Below are positions 23,101 to 33,916 of a DNA stretch of 64,000 nucleotides, piece by piece (position 1 is the first letter of the stretch; every line of letters starts with the position of its first letter). Origin of the DNA: Scenedesmus sp. ARA3 (Eukaryota; Chlorophyta; Chlorophyceae; Sphaeropleales; Scenedesmaceae); contig RWJK01000920.1 in NCBI GenBank assembly GCA_004335835.1, forward strand, positions 1-64,000, read 5' to 3'. Position numbers and translations under genes: made by a program. The notes below the pieces were generated by a model that saw only the letters and a program-made list of their open reading frames with translations, ran no database searches and had not been told where the DNA came from.

Positions 23101-25681
23101 CATGTGAGGCTGTGGGCAGTGTGTGTGCGTGTCGTTTTCGAGCGGCAATGGCAGCAGCCAACACGTACAGCAGCATACTTTCAGTCCTGGCGGCCTGATT
23201 GCAGCGACACATAGGCTGGCTACAGGTACATTGCCTGTTGCAACATCTCAGTAGTTTATTGTGCTGCGTCCTCTACTGCTGCTGTGTTGCTCATGCAACC
23301 GCAGACATCATTCCTGTTGGCAACACCAACACAAGCGTGGCTGTCACCTGCCGCAACATCAACGGCACCCCATTCAGCGACACGGCATCGTACCAAGTCG
23401 TGGTGAGTGTGCTTCCGTGCACACATCCGCTACATAACCGCTGGTCCAGATGCTGTGCCTCCTGCATGGCTGTGCTGGGCGAGGCATCAGCTAGATCTGT
23501 CAAAAGCGGAACGCCTGCATTGCGAACAGGTGCTGCAAAAGCTGGCACGCCTCACACTTCAAAACAGGCGCGTGGGAGCTGCAAACCATGAAGGGCTGAG
23601 CAGGCAGTTCTTGCGTTGCACGAAAACTTGACGATTGTATCATTGCGTCAAAGCAGGCATGCTGACTGGGCAGGTGCCTGCTGCATGCCGTGCAGGTCAC
23701 AGCAAGCTCCAACTGCAGCGGGGTGCCACTGCTGACTGCAGCAGCCACGGACATAACAACAGTCCCGCGCCCCACAGTGACAGTGCGCCTGGCCAGGCGA
23801 CCCGCTCCAGTGTGTGGCGGCAAGCCAGCAGTGGCAACATTCCAGTACACTGTGAATGGCCTGCAGCCTGGTCAAGACTTCAGCCTGGCAGCACAAGTTG
23901 GAGCCAACTGCACAACAAACCTGACATCCAGTGAGTGACTGGGCAACTGCTGGGCCAGCTTGGCATGGATGCATGCCATTGCACGGCAATAGCTTGCCAG
24001 CAGGCTATTTGGGGGCGCAGCTGACTGCCTGCCACTAGCAGCAGGTGCCTAATCGCAATGCTGCGGAGTCTACTTGGGTGTGAGCTGTGTGCAGCAAGAT
24101 ACCCTGGGGTAGCAGCTCAGCATCCTAATCAACATGCAACTGGACAGTTGCAGGAATGCCCCCCTGTGGAGCTGTGCCGGTCACTCACGTTGCCCTACCA
24201 TCGCCACCGCCGGCGCTGCTGCTGCTGCTGCTGCTGCTGCGTATGCAGCTCCCAGCAAGGCAAACGGCACTGCCGTTGTGACCTGCAGCGGAGCGTTTGC
24301 TCCGGGAGTGACTGTGCCTGTGGAGCTGAACATCACAGCAGCCACACAGGGCTGTGGAACAGCCACAGGTGAGTAGAGTGTGTGGCAGCTACAACACAGC
24401 ATGTTGTGGCTCATGGCCACAGCTGGCTGGCCTTAGCATTGCAATCACACGCATGCCACCAGCATGCCAGTGGCATGGTTGATACCAGGCGGACTGAAGT
24501 AGCAAGCAGATGTGTCTGTGGGTTCATGCAAAGGCATAGTGCATGCACAGCATGTGCATTCCTTTCTGCCATGCCGGCCATGCATGCACGCCATTTGGAC
24601 CTTGCCAGCACCAGCCAGCATGTGCCGCACTTGCTTTGCAAGCATCCAACACCACATGCTGGTTGACCATGTGTGGATTGCGGACTGTGCATTCCCCTGT
24701 ATGCAGGTTCAGCGAAGGGCAACGTCTCAGTGCTGTGCTGCACGCGTGGCAGCAGCTACGCAAAGACTGGCAGCAGCACCGCCAAGGCCAACTGCTTCAA
24801 GCACGTGCGGCCAGGCGCTGCAGGCTCACAATGCGCCAAGGCCCCCACTGCCTCCGGCTTCTTCAACCGAGGGCCAGGGGCTGGCAAGCTCTTCCTTGCT
24901 CAGAATGCCAGCAGCTGCACTGATGCGGTTGGTGTTGGCAGTGTCAGGGTGTCATGCCCTGAGGGTGGTGCAGCCAAGAGGCTGCTCTTCAAGCTCGTCA
25001 CTCCTGCACCGTACAGGTGAGCTGGCGGCAGGTGGTAGTTCGTATGTGCGCTGCTTCCTCTTTCGTTCTGACAGGTCACGTTTGCTGGAAGGCCGTGTCT
25101 TAAATCATGTGTGTTGACTGTGCTGCATTGCTGCGTTGCTGCTGTGGAAAGTGCCCCTGCCACCTTCATGAGTCTGGCGTTTGCCACGCCATGCATGCCA
25201 GGCCAGGTGTGTACTTGCCTTGCATTGGCAGCGCATGGCTGCCCGCTGAGATACACTGCCCCAGTCTTCCTTGACAGCTGCTGCTTCGGCCTGCGTGCTT
25301 TTGTCTGTCATGTGCGCTGGTGTGTTGCTGCTGCCGTTGACAAATGCGCTCCCCGCGTGCAGGTCCTTTGAAAGGTGCTACTGGGTGAACTGTGCAGCGC
25401 CTGCCTCCTGGCAGCGCGACTGCCCACTGAACTGCTGTTGCTTCTGTGCTGCTGCACTGTGAGCGTGCAGGTCCTTTGAGAGGCGCTACTGGGTGGGCTG
25501 CGCAGCGCCAACCTCTTCAACTGCATGCCCCGGCAGCACCCGCTGGATCCGCATCAACGCCACATCCACCCTGGAGTTCAATGTGACCGCCCCGGCTGGC
25601 TGCAGCTGTGCCAGCGCCTACCATGGCATTGTGGACTTTGCAGCCTACAGGAGGCTGCCGCTGAGCGCGTGCGGCAAGTGA
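15866..25681 (+). CDS. Large secreted glycoprotein with repeated sushi-like modules
   Basis: Starts with a signal peptide (MRNSFIWVAIFALLSPPLLG, exon 15866-15923). About seven Cys-rich modules of about 70 residues follow, each with a W-C, C..C.AGY and G-W-x-P-x-G-x-C pattern resembling sushi/CCP domains. Clear exons are 16404-16721, 16929-17141, 17474-17540, 17820-17968, 18329-18481, 18697-18741, 18903-18974, 19242-19385 and 19770-19802, nearly all in phase 1. A second part has exons 20126-20155, 20425-20520, 20798-20994, 21776-~21927, 22210-22313, 22511-22658, 22892-22965, 23305-23402, 23696-23930, 24249-24368, 24707-25016 and 25471-25681. It is rich in beta-strand-like segments and N-x-S/T sequons and ends SACGK. 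The phases link these exons into one chain, but the joints at 18975-19241, 19386-19575 and 21928-22209 are unresolved, so two genes are not excluded. A cell-wall or surface role is inferred. Confidence 0.6.
17561..17600. repeat. CAG run just after a donor site
   Basis: Sense-strand CAG units, interrupted by one TAG, begin about 20 nt after the donor at 17541 of the modular secreted-protein gene. An example of donor-proximal CAG orientation. Confidence 0.9.
18232..18298. repeat. CTG run upstream of an acceptor
   Basis: Sense-strand CTG units in an intron of the modular secreted-protein gene, ending about 30 nt before the exon at 18329. Confidence 0.95.
25350..25520 (+). repeat. Duplicated acceptor and start of last exon
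   Basis: The acceptor and opening of the final exon of the modular secreted-protein gene (GTGCAG then GTCCTTTGAGAGGCGCTACT at 25471) also occur about 110 bp upstream, near 25358-25411. The upstream copy also has an intact TGCAG. Only the downstream copy continues in frame to the stop at 25681. Confidence 0.85.
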
Positions 25682-25899
25682 TGGGTGAAGGTGTGAGTGG
25701 CATTTGTACCGAGCTTGCAACGTTTGCGCATTCAAGTGTCACACTTGAGTTCTGCCTCATGATGAATAGTACATGCATGTTGGACGCCTGTGAATATTAA
25801 AGCTTTGCTATACATAATTATATGCATACCATCGTATGGCGAGAGCTTGAGCTCGAGTCCCTGAAAGCACAGGGGCTTACTGGTGTGGCGAACAGTCTA

Positions 25900-26870
25900 C
25901 CGAGAATGCTATGTTTGCAAGCGCATGTGGCATGCAGGTGCAGCCTGATACGAACTGCCTAAATAAGGAAATTCCTCTCAAAAGGTTATGTTTATCTGCG
26001 CATGCATGTTTCATATTGCATATTTTATACAGCATACACATGTGGAAGCAGCTGCGTTGCAGCACAGCATGCTTGAGGTTGGCGAGCGTGCAATGATGGT
26101 ATGTTTCATATGCGTCAGAAGCGCATGCAGTTGAGTGTTGAGCAATGCATGCAGCCTGTGGCTGCAGCCATCGTTACTTACCTCCAGCGCGGCCGGCGGT
26201 TGCCGCTGCCAGCCCCATGTTGCCCACGTACACTGGCCAGCGCTGCTGCTGCTGCCACAGCTGTACAGCCATGCCTGCTGCACCAGTGTCCAACATTGCC
26301 AGGCGATTGCTGGCATTGATGTTGACCGCGTCTGTGCAGGCTAATGTAAGCCTGGCATGAGCTGGCTGGGTTGGAGGTTGATTCCCAAGTGGGTTGTGTG
26401 TCTGCACATTCATACTTTACATGGCATATGCCACCCATATTTCACTTGCGAAAGATCGCGGCGTTGCAGCACAGCATGCATGACGTCGAGTTGCGTTTCC
26501 TGGTGGTACGAAGTATGCCTGGTTACTGACAACCACATGCTTGAAGCACGTGACATGCGGGGCAGCCTGTCCCAGTGTGGCCTGAATGGGAAAGGGCATG
26601 CTTATTAACACAGATGTGTGGTTTTGCATATGTATCACTATCCGACAGTATGCTGCGTTGCAGCATAGCACGTACAGGGATGATATGCATCTGATGATGG
26701 TGCGGGGTTTCATCTGGCGGTGAAGTAGCCTGCAGGGAAATAATTGTTTCCGAATGGATGCCACATGCGGGTCAGCCTGGCATGAGCTGTGTGGTTCAAA
26801 AGAGGCTTGTTTTCAGAAATGTGCGGGCTTGCACATGCATATGTATGGGTGGAAGGGTGATGCATGCTTG
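25900..26870. repeat. Degenerate ~200-bp tandem array
   Basis: The anchor GCGTTGCAGCACAGCATG recurs at about 26054, 26461 and 26655 (last copy diverged). A second anchor like ACATGCGGGTCAGCCTG recurs near 25930, 26340, 26555 and 26765. Spacing is close to 200 bp except where an extra ~200 bp (about 26130-26345) interrupts the first unit. Confidence 0.6.
26175..26345 (-). other. Isolated exon-like open frame, unrecognised
   Basis: The minus strand reads from an AG near 26342 through NASNRLAMLDTGAAGMAVQLW and YVGNMGLAAATAGRAG to a consensus GTAAGT donor near 26180. It interrupts the tandem array. No family was recognised and no partner exon could be joined, so it may be an exon stranded by duplication or a chance frame. 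Confidence 0.35.
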
Positions 26871-26944
26871 TTGATTGCTGGCAGCACAATGCCGCTACAA
26901 GCAGCCTGCCGTTGCCGCACTGCAGTGTCTGCATCTGCTTGACG

Positions 26945-27165
26945 CTGTTCCCTTACTGGGGCTGTCTCACCGTAGAGCACGCGCGCTCCCAGGGACGCAC
27001 GTGCCGCGCTGCTGCTGGCATCCCAGGGGCGGCCTGCAGCAGCAGGATGACGCCAGATGCTGCTGTAAGCGCCAGCAGCACATGCTGCACAGCAGGCTGG
27101 CCACTGCCTGGCTCGGTTAGGGGCCCATTTACTGCTGCTGCTGCTGCTGCTGGTGTTGTTGCTGC
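26945..27165 (-). pseudogene. Inverted fragment of a wax-synthase exon 3
   Basis: The minus strand closely matches exon 3 of the wax-synthase gene at 41675-41975: QPAVQHVLL, then VILLLQAAPGMPAAARHV, then CTCTACG and an intact GTGAGAC donor (26970/26969), with similarity running into the intron. An insertion of about 20 bp near the 3' end alters the frame relative to the parent. No other wax-synthase exons lie nearby, so it is most likely a relict from a paralogue or an ectopic duplication about 15 kb away. Confidence 0.75.
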
Positions 27166-27907
27166 TGCTTCAGCCTGTACTACAGTAGTACTTGCCTGCC
27201 GACACAGTGCATGGTGCTCTTATCTCTGCAAAGACAGCAGCACGTTAATACGTTTCTTGCATCTGGCTGTACTGGTTGCTGCTGCCTAGATTTGGCACGG
27301 GTGGCAGCAGCACCGCTATCGGGCAGCTCAGAGTCTATCATAGACTCTGTGCGAGTCGCACATTGCAATGCACTGGCCCCTGGGGTTGCTCGTGCCCTTG
27401 TAGCAGGCGCTGCAAAAAGGTTCGACATTGCAGAGCAGTATGAATTTTCCCTCAGCAAACCTTTTGCATCACCTGCTAAAAGTATCCTCGCCATTTAGGT
27501 TGTCACTGCAGCAGTATTGCAGGGTTCAGCCCAAATGTCCCAAAAGGTGAGTCAGCTGAAGCATGGTACTTGCAGACTTTTAATCGCAACGCAACTGCTG
27601 CAGCTCCAACACTTATCTTGTGATACAAACGACTCTATGGTGATTGACAGCCCACGTTTGAAGGTATCATCTCGGCACACAGTACACGGTCCTAAGCAAC
27701 TTTGGTGAGTGTAGCCGCTGCAAGTGCTGCAAATTTTGTTTGGTTTTCTATTGCACTCAACATGTGTGTTTTGGGTCGCTTTTGGTGCGCTCCTGACAGT
27801 GTCGGGGATAGTACAAACGTGCCGATTTCGAAACCAGGCCTGTGAAGCACGCAACCGACCTGCCATCCTGCTGGCCTGCTGCTTCTTTGTTGCAGTATTG
27901 GTCAACG

Positions 27908-28918
27908 ATGAAGACGCTTCTGATGGTGCTGGGGCTTCTGCTGCCCCACCTCCTGGTTCCCCTGCAAGTGCGACCCGCACGCGTGTTGTTTGACCGTTGT
28001 GCAGTAGCTGTTTGAAACTATCAACAAGCTCTGCACATATTATTTGCAAAATGCAACTGCGCATCAACTCGGTGAACCTTAGCAGCCAGGTGCACTGCTG
28101 CACAAGCCCAGGCCCAGGTGTCACCAGCTGCTTGCAGGCACACCCGCCATCTGGCAGGCACAAAGCCTCTGCATACTGTCGCTGCATGCAGCTGCGCAGT
28201 CTTACAGTAATAGCTGAATTGAAGCTGCTGTTTCTGGACTGGTACCATGTGTTGGCTCTCTACAGCTTGCTGTGGCTGTACCCACCAGCCCTGCAGTACT
28301 ACTGCAGGAGTAGTACTCCTGGCCAACAGTCTGTGTGCCTGCAGAGGCTGCCCCCGCATCACTGCTGCACAGCTTGCACCGTGTTCCCGCAATAACAACA
28401 AATGCTGCTGCTGTGCCACCTGCGTTGACGCGCGGCTGTTTGTGTGCTGCTGCAGGCCCGCTCGCTGCACGCCAGCTGGGCTGGTGACGCCGACGCAGCC
28501 GCGCTGCTGGCAGCGCTGCGGGCCACACCCGCCCAGCGCGCCGCAGGCCCTGCCACTGAAGTGAGGCTGGCCAGGCTGTTCCTGCAGCATGCTGCTGCCT
28601 TTGACTACCGCGGCCCCGCTGAGTCAGCGCCAGCCGCCTACCTGGCAGTGTCCTATGAGATCCAGGTAAGGCACAAAGGGACAGCATGGGCAGCTGCCAG
28701 CTGCGTGCCAGGCTGCACAGCTGTCCAGCTGCCTGCTGTGCTGGAAGCTAGTCACTGCCACATACTTGCTGCGCAGTGCGTGCCAGGCTGTGCTGCTGCC
28801 TGCTGTGCCGGAAGCTGGTCACTGCCGAATTCGTGCTGCCTCTGCACTGCGCAGCCTGCACAGTTTGTTCTGGTGGGACTGCATCTGCTGCTGGTGTTGT
28901 ACGCTCCCACCAAACGCG

Positions 28919-28969
<51 letters not shown>

Positions 28970-29201
28970 CTGCTGTGCCCAATGCTGTGTGTGTGGCTTG
29001 CAGCTGAAGGTGACTCAGGTGATGCTGGACAAGGCACTGGCCATCATCATCAAGTGGGGGGTGAGTGGGGCGCTGCACACATATGCATGTGCTGCTCTTG
29101 CTGTGCCTTCTCTCTGGATTGCATCAACAAGTATGCCCTGCCACTGCTTCTGCTGCGACACTCTCACCACGCCCCAATGCCCTCTTCTTGCCCTGCCCTG
29201 C

Positions 29202-29290
<89 letters not shown>

Positions 29291-29646
29291 AGAAGCTGGA
29301 CCTGGTGGCTGACATCATTGGCACCTACATCGCCACACCCAACCCGCTGACAGGGGAGAAGAAAGATTGCGGCGTGAGGCTCACGACAGAGCTGGCCCCC
29401 GTGATGGGGCTGCTGGTGGACATGAATTACACAGCGGCTGTCAAGCAGCTGGTGGACAAGCTCGTGAACGCTCCAGGGGGTAAGCAGCAGCGCCCACGCC
29501 TGCGCTGCGCAGCCAGTGGGCTGCACGTACCACCGGGCTAGGTGCTTGCCGGCTGCACAGCATGTTGCTGTGCGTGCGGCTGGGTTGTTTCCCCATCTTC
29601 GCAACAGCCCTGCAAGGCATCAGATGCTACACAAGCCCATCTCTGT

Positions 29647-29687
<41 letters not shown>

Positions 29688-31003
29688 GGCCCGTACGCGT
29701 ACTTGAACACATGCGCGCCAGACCTGGCTGCCGTGCTGCTGTCCCTGGCTGGCATGACCTGCCCTGAAGCCGGCTACCTGGTGGGCCCTGCTGACGTGGC
29801 AGTCAACGCAAGCATCCCTGGGCCATCCGGTGTGAGCTTCGGCCTCAAAAACGTGTCCTGCATGTATGAGGCCGGCAAGTATGAGGACACCGTGGGAGCT
29901 CTGCTGGGTGGCGCGCTGATGAGCGAGCTGCTGCTGAGCAAGGAGGCTTGGCTCAAAGGGAATGGCACTGCGCTGGCGTTTGCGATGACGCGCATGGCCT
30001 TCACGGTGCTGCAGAGCGACAGCTTCCCTGACTGCGTGGCAAACTACCTGAAGTACGAGCGCAAGTGAGTGGGGAAGGTGCACAGTTGCGTGTAGAACTG
30101 GGAGGGGGTGTCTTCCTTTGCAGCAATGCCAGCGCTAGCGCTGCAGACGTCAAACCGCTGCCTGTTCTGCACTGGCAGCTGAGACGAGCTGCCTTGCACC
30201 GCAGCCACTCGCCTATGTATCCTTCTTTTTGACTGCAGCATGCCCATGAACTAAGCCTGTCATGTCCCTGTGCACAGCTGTTCATGGAGTGCTGCTGCTG
30301 CTGCTGCTGCTGTACTGGCAGGATCCCCAAGACCAGCTTCCCGCTGGTGTCACCTGCGGTGCGCCCCGATTACTACATCGGCCCCCTGATCCTCAACAGC
30401 ACCGCGGCGAGCGCCGCCACGCTCTGCTACGCCACTGCCCTGCTCAGCTTTGAGCCTGACACTGCTGCAGAGGCACAGCCCTGGAAGCCCTCCGCCTTGG
30501 TGCAGGTAAACCTTCTTCGCACGCAGCAGAGATGCCTATTGCTTGATGACGTGCTGCTGGACTACTGTGCCTGCATGAACAGCCCACTCGGAGCACCAGG
30601 AGACTTGGGGCGAAGCTCCTGGTCCAGCTTGGCTTGAAGGTGCGTGAGTGTGCATTCACTGTATGTGGTCGCCCTTTTGCAGGTGCTGGTCAATGTGTGG
30701 CTGGCGATGAGCCGCGAGGTGCGCAACGCCACAGCAAGTGGCCTCACCCAGGCGCAGGTGGACAGCCTGTGCGACACGCTGCACCACATGCTGCGCTTCA
30801 GGGGCAACCCGAACCGCTTCTCACCCATCGACATGTTTGACCCCGCCCAGTACCTGTGCGTGCTGAACCCCGCCATTGAGCCCTGCCCGCCTGAGGGTGT
30901 GGCCCCGCTGGCGGGTGTGAACGGCACGCGCTGGTTCAAGAGGATGCCGGAGCTGGCCCCTGGGCATGACCTGGGCTCAGAGCTGTTTCCCTGCAAGGCC
31001 TAG
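27908..31003 (+). CDS. Secreted protein of unknown family
   Basis: Seven exons join in phase: 27908-27967, 28456-28665, 29004-29060, 29293-29479, 29689-30064, 30322-30505 and 30683-31003, giving 464 residues. Exon 1 is a complete signal peptide (MKTLLMVLGLLLPHLLVPLQ). The mature part has predicted helices (HASWAGDADAAALL, VMLDKALAIIIKWG), several N-x-S/T sequons (NYTA, NASI, NVSC, NGTA, NSTA, NGTR) and Cys residues suited to disulfides, ending SELFPCKA. I recognise no family. CTG runs sit directly before the acceptors of exons 4, 5 and 6. A vacuolar, periplasmic or extracellular location is inferred. It follows another secreted-protein gene in the same orientation; the two share no clear domain. 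Confidence 0.8.
29203..29292. repeat. Long CTG run at an exon acceptor
   Basis: About 29 sense-strand CTG units end in CTGCTGCAG, the acceptor of exon 4 (29293) of the second secreted-protein gene. Shorter runs at about 28919-28972, 29645-29687 and 30291-30312 precede exons 3, 5 and 6 in the same orientation. Confidence 0.95.
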
Positions 31004-33158
31004 CAGCCTGAGCGGCTGCGCCACGGGCCTGAGCCGAGGCTTGGCTGCTCTTTGAAGGATGGGCAGCGGCAGGAAGTTTCATGCTGTTTGATTTGGGCTA
31101 GCAGTTGCTGTTTGTACACGTTGATTGATATGTGATTCGGCATTCTGTGGTGCACAGTTGGGACATCATTGAACAGCAGCATCGTTGACTAGCTTTTGCT
31201 GTACGGCTGATGCCCCCTTGGTGGACAACGCATGCAGCCGCACCGCGTGTAAAGCTGCACACACGCATCAGGGAGGTTGGAGATGAGGCATCCCTGCATT
31301 GAAGTGTCCCTGGTTACACACCCTAGCCGCTCACTTGCGTTGCTGGCAAGTGAGATTGACTACCTGGGCGTTTTCATTGATACATGTGGCAGTCCGTCCG
31401 TTGATTTTGATGTGGTTACGCACAAGGACCCCTGGCAACGAACTGTGGCTGCACTGTCCATGTTGGCGTGTGACACACTAGCCCATTGACGTGTGCCCGC
31501 TTGCTGGGCATTGCAAAGATGTTTGAGCACCAGCAACCGCAACGCATGCATGCATGCACGCACGCCCAGCGTGCAGCAGTACTACTGCATAGTATGCTGC
31601 TTTGAAAGCGTTCCTGCAAGAGCATAAATGTATTTGCTGTCCGCCCACATGCAGCCATCTTTCGAGGCTTGCAGCCTTGCAACCATGCAATACGGTACTT
31701 GCGCAGTTTGTGTTCCTGGGATTGTGCACTATGCCCATTAAGCTGAACTGTATCAGCAGCACGTGTATGTTTGAAGGCGCTTTTGGGAAAAGAACAGCGC
31801 CTTGCGTGTGTGCTCATCAAAAGGCTGCAGCCACCTGTCTCTCAGCATTGCACATCAGCTCTTCTGAAGCCCCTCATCCTGATTTTCTAGTTGCAAGGCT
31901 CGTCATGACGCTTCTTTATTGTGAAGGATGCACAGTTTTGCTCAGCATTTGCAATGGCACACGTCTGCTTTTACAGCATCATCTGCACAAAGGCGGGTGT
32001 CCTACAGCTGTGAACACAGAGGATGATGACAGCACACGATAACAATGTACATGGTGTTTGCCTCCCGGGTGATTGGAGCAAGGAAGTACTGTTCACAGCC
32101 ACATTTTCCATCACTCGCCAGTGAATGCGTGTGCTACATCTTCACCAAGGGTTTGCTTACAGGCAACTGCACTACCATCACCACGGCCTTGCACGGGTTG
32201 TTTGGGTGTGCGATGCTGCGCATCGCACAGACCGCTATCACAGGTTGCCGCAATTGGTTCAACCACGGTGGCCACGCTTTTGTTGTCTAATGAGCTCAGG
32301 GTGACTTGAGCTTCAGGCAGCAGCTGCCTACTAGGCATGATGAGTTGTTCTGTATGTATGGCAGCTGGACCCAGCACAACATTTAAGGTGTTTGCCGAGC
32401 ACGTTGACTGCTCTTTGCCTGAGTGCAGCGTACAGCACACAGAGTTGCGTACGGTACAGAGCAGTGGAATTCCCAGGTCGGACCTACACCAGGCCATGTT
32501 GTTGTGGTTGGGCTGTTGATTCGGCAGCAGAGTACTGCATATACTGAGTGAATGTAAAAGGACGAATGTATGGATGTCCCAGTGCTCAACATATGCGTAA
32601 AACTGTCATTTTACATCTGCGTTGCAGGACTGTCACATGGCCAGTTGGGGCACCTGCGCTGTTTAGATGCCTGGCGGCGGTATAGCACCGCGCACCAGCG
32701 CTGCCTGCATGAGCATGCTGGCACGCTGCCGACCGGTGCTGTAGTGTTGCAGGCTGCACCGTTGACACTCGGCCAGAGCCATACACACCATACACGTTTG
32801 TAAAGTTACCATGGTCATAAACACCTCAGCTTAAAAAGAACAAACACACCCGTGGTAGCTTGACCATCCGAGTACCGTAATCCACGCGCGCTGAAAATGC
32901 TGGACACGTCAGACGCAGACACAAGAGAAAGAATCAAAAGTGCAAAGTACAGCCTACACGGCGCTGCACATACTATACGACGATCGCAAGATGCAGCAGC
33001 ATGTCACGCTGCTGAAACAAGTGCCATCTGCAGCAAAGCCAGAGCAAAGCACACTGCGCAAGCTGCAGGGCGCTGCGGGACTGCCCTGCTGCAGCAGGCA
33101 GCGCCTGGTAGCTGTGTGCGGCCATCTGCACCTGCACCGGCCTCCGTGATGGGCTGCT
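31004..33158. other. Convergent intergenic region, no gene seen
   Basis: About 2.2 kb between the stops of the secreted-protein gene (plus) and SEC61G (minus). The first kilobase is GT-rich on the plus strand, as expected for a trailer. Short open frames on both strands show no family resemblance. Confidence 0.5.
31248..31252 (+). terminator. Possible TGTAA polyadenylation signal
   Basis: TGTAA occurs 245 nt after the stop of the second secreted-protein gene in the sense orientation, a typical distance for green algae. Assigned by motif and position only. Confidence 0.45.
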
Positions 33159-33916
33159 TCACCCGCCGACGATGATCTGGTTGATGGGCTGCAGGCAGCA
33201 GCAGCAGAGCAGCAGCAACTAAAAGCAGTGAGCGTTGGGCCATAGTTGACATGATAGCTCTTTGGCTGCTGCCACGCACATACCCAGCTTAACAGTTCAC
33301 AGGCAGGCTTGCAGGACAACAAACCACCAGACTGCTGCACTGCTGTCACAAAGAACTATGCTGACCCAGCAGTGAGAAACTGCCACGAGGAAACGTGATT
33401 AACACAGGCAGTATCAGCGCAACTGCCGCAGCAGAACAAGCTCTGCTGGTCAGCAGTACAGGGGACATGCTGTGCTGCAAGATGCAACAGCAGTTGTGCT
33501 GTGCTGTCACGTACTCACAATGAATATAAGCTTCACGAAGAAGCCGATGAAGCCCATCAGGATGAAGCCAATGGCTGTCTTGGATGTGATCTTGTTGAAC
33601 TCTGCAGCAGTTGCAACAGCAGTGTGCAGGTCAGAACACAACCCACCCAGGCGTCAACAGCGCAACGACCAAACTGCACTGCTAGCGGGCCTGCTGCTCG
33701 CCTATTAAGCCTTGACTAGATGAACGCTGGGCCTGTGCATAACGAGGCCACATCTGCGAGCTGTTTGGCCCGGGAAGTGCAGCTGATGGCGTGCGAGAGG
33801 ACCTATTGAACAGCTGCCTCACCCTTGCGATCCGGCTTGGTGCAGCGCTTGACTAGACGGATGCTATTCTTTGCAAAGTCCTTGAGGGGCTTCACGACAA
33901 CGTCCGCGTTCTCCAT
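33159..33916 (-). CDS. SEC61G: Protein transport protein Sec61 gamma subunit
   Basis: Small tail-anchored subunit (SecE homologue) of the ER translocon. It clamps the two halves of Sec61 alpha and is needed for secretory protein import. Three exons join in phase: 33823-33916, 33519-33601 and 33159-33188, encoding 68 residues, the same length as the human protein. Diagnostic segments are [16 protein letters not shown] on the cytosolic side, the single membrane helix [19 protein letters not shown], and the terminal PINQIIVGG. The last exon holds only nine codons plus the stop. The first two residues (ME) are the least conserved part. Downstream it converges with the secreted-protein gene. Confidence 0.97.

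Larger units (their letters stand above)
25682..27907. other. Repeat-rich gap between two secreted-protein genes
   Basis: Contains the 3' flank of the first secreted-protein gene, a degenerate tandem array (25.9-26.9 kb), an isolated exon-like frame on the minus strand, an inverted wax-synthase exon fragment, and the promoter side of the second secreted-protein gene. Base composition is AT-richer than the flanking genes at about 25.7-26.1 kb. Confidence 0.6.
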
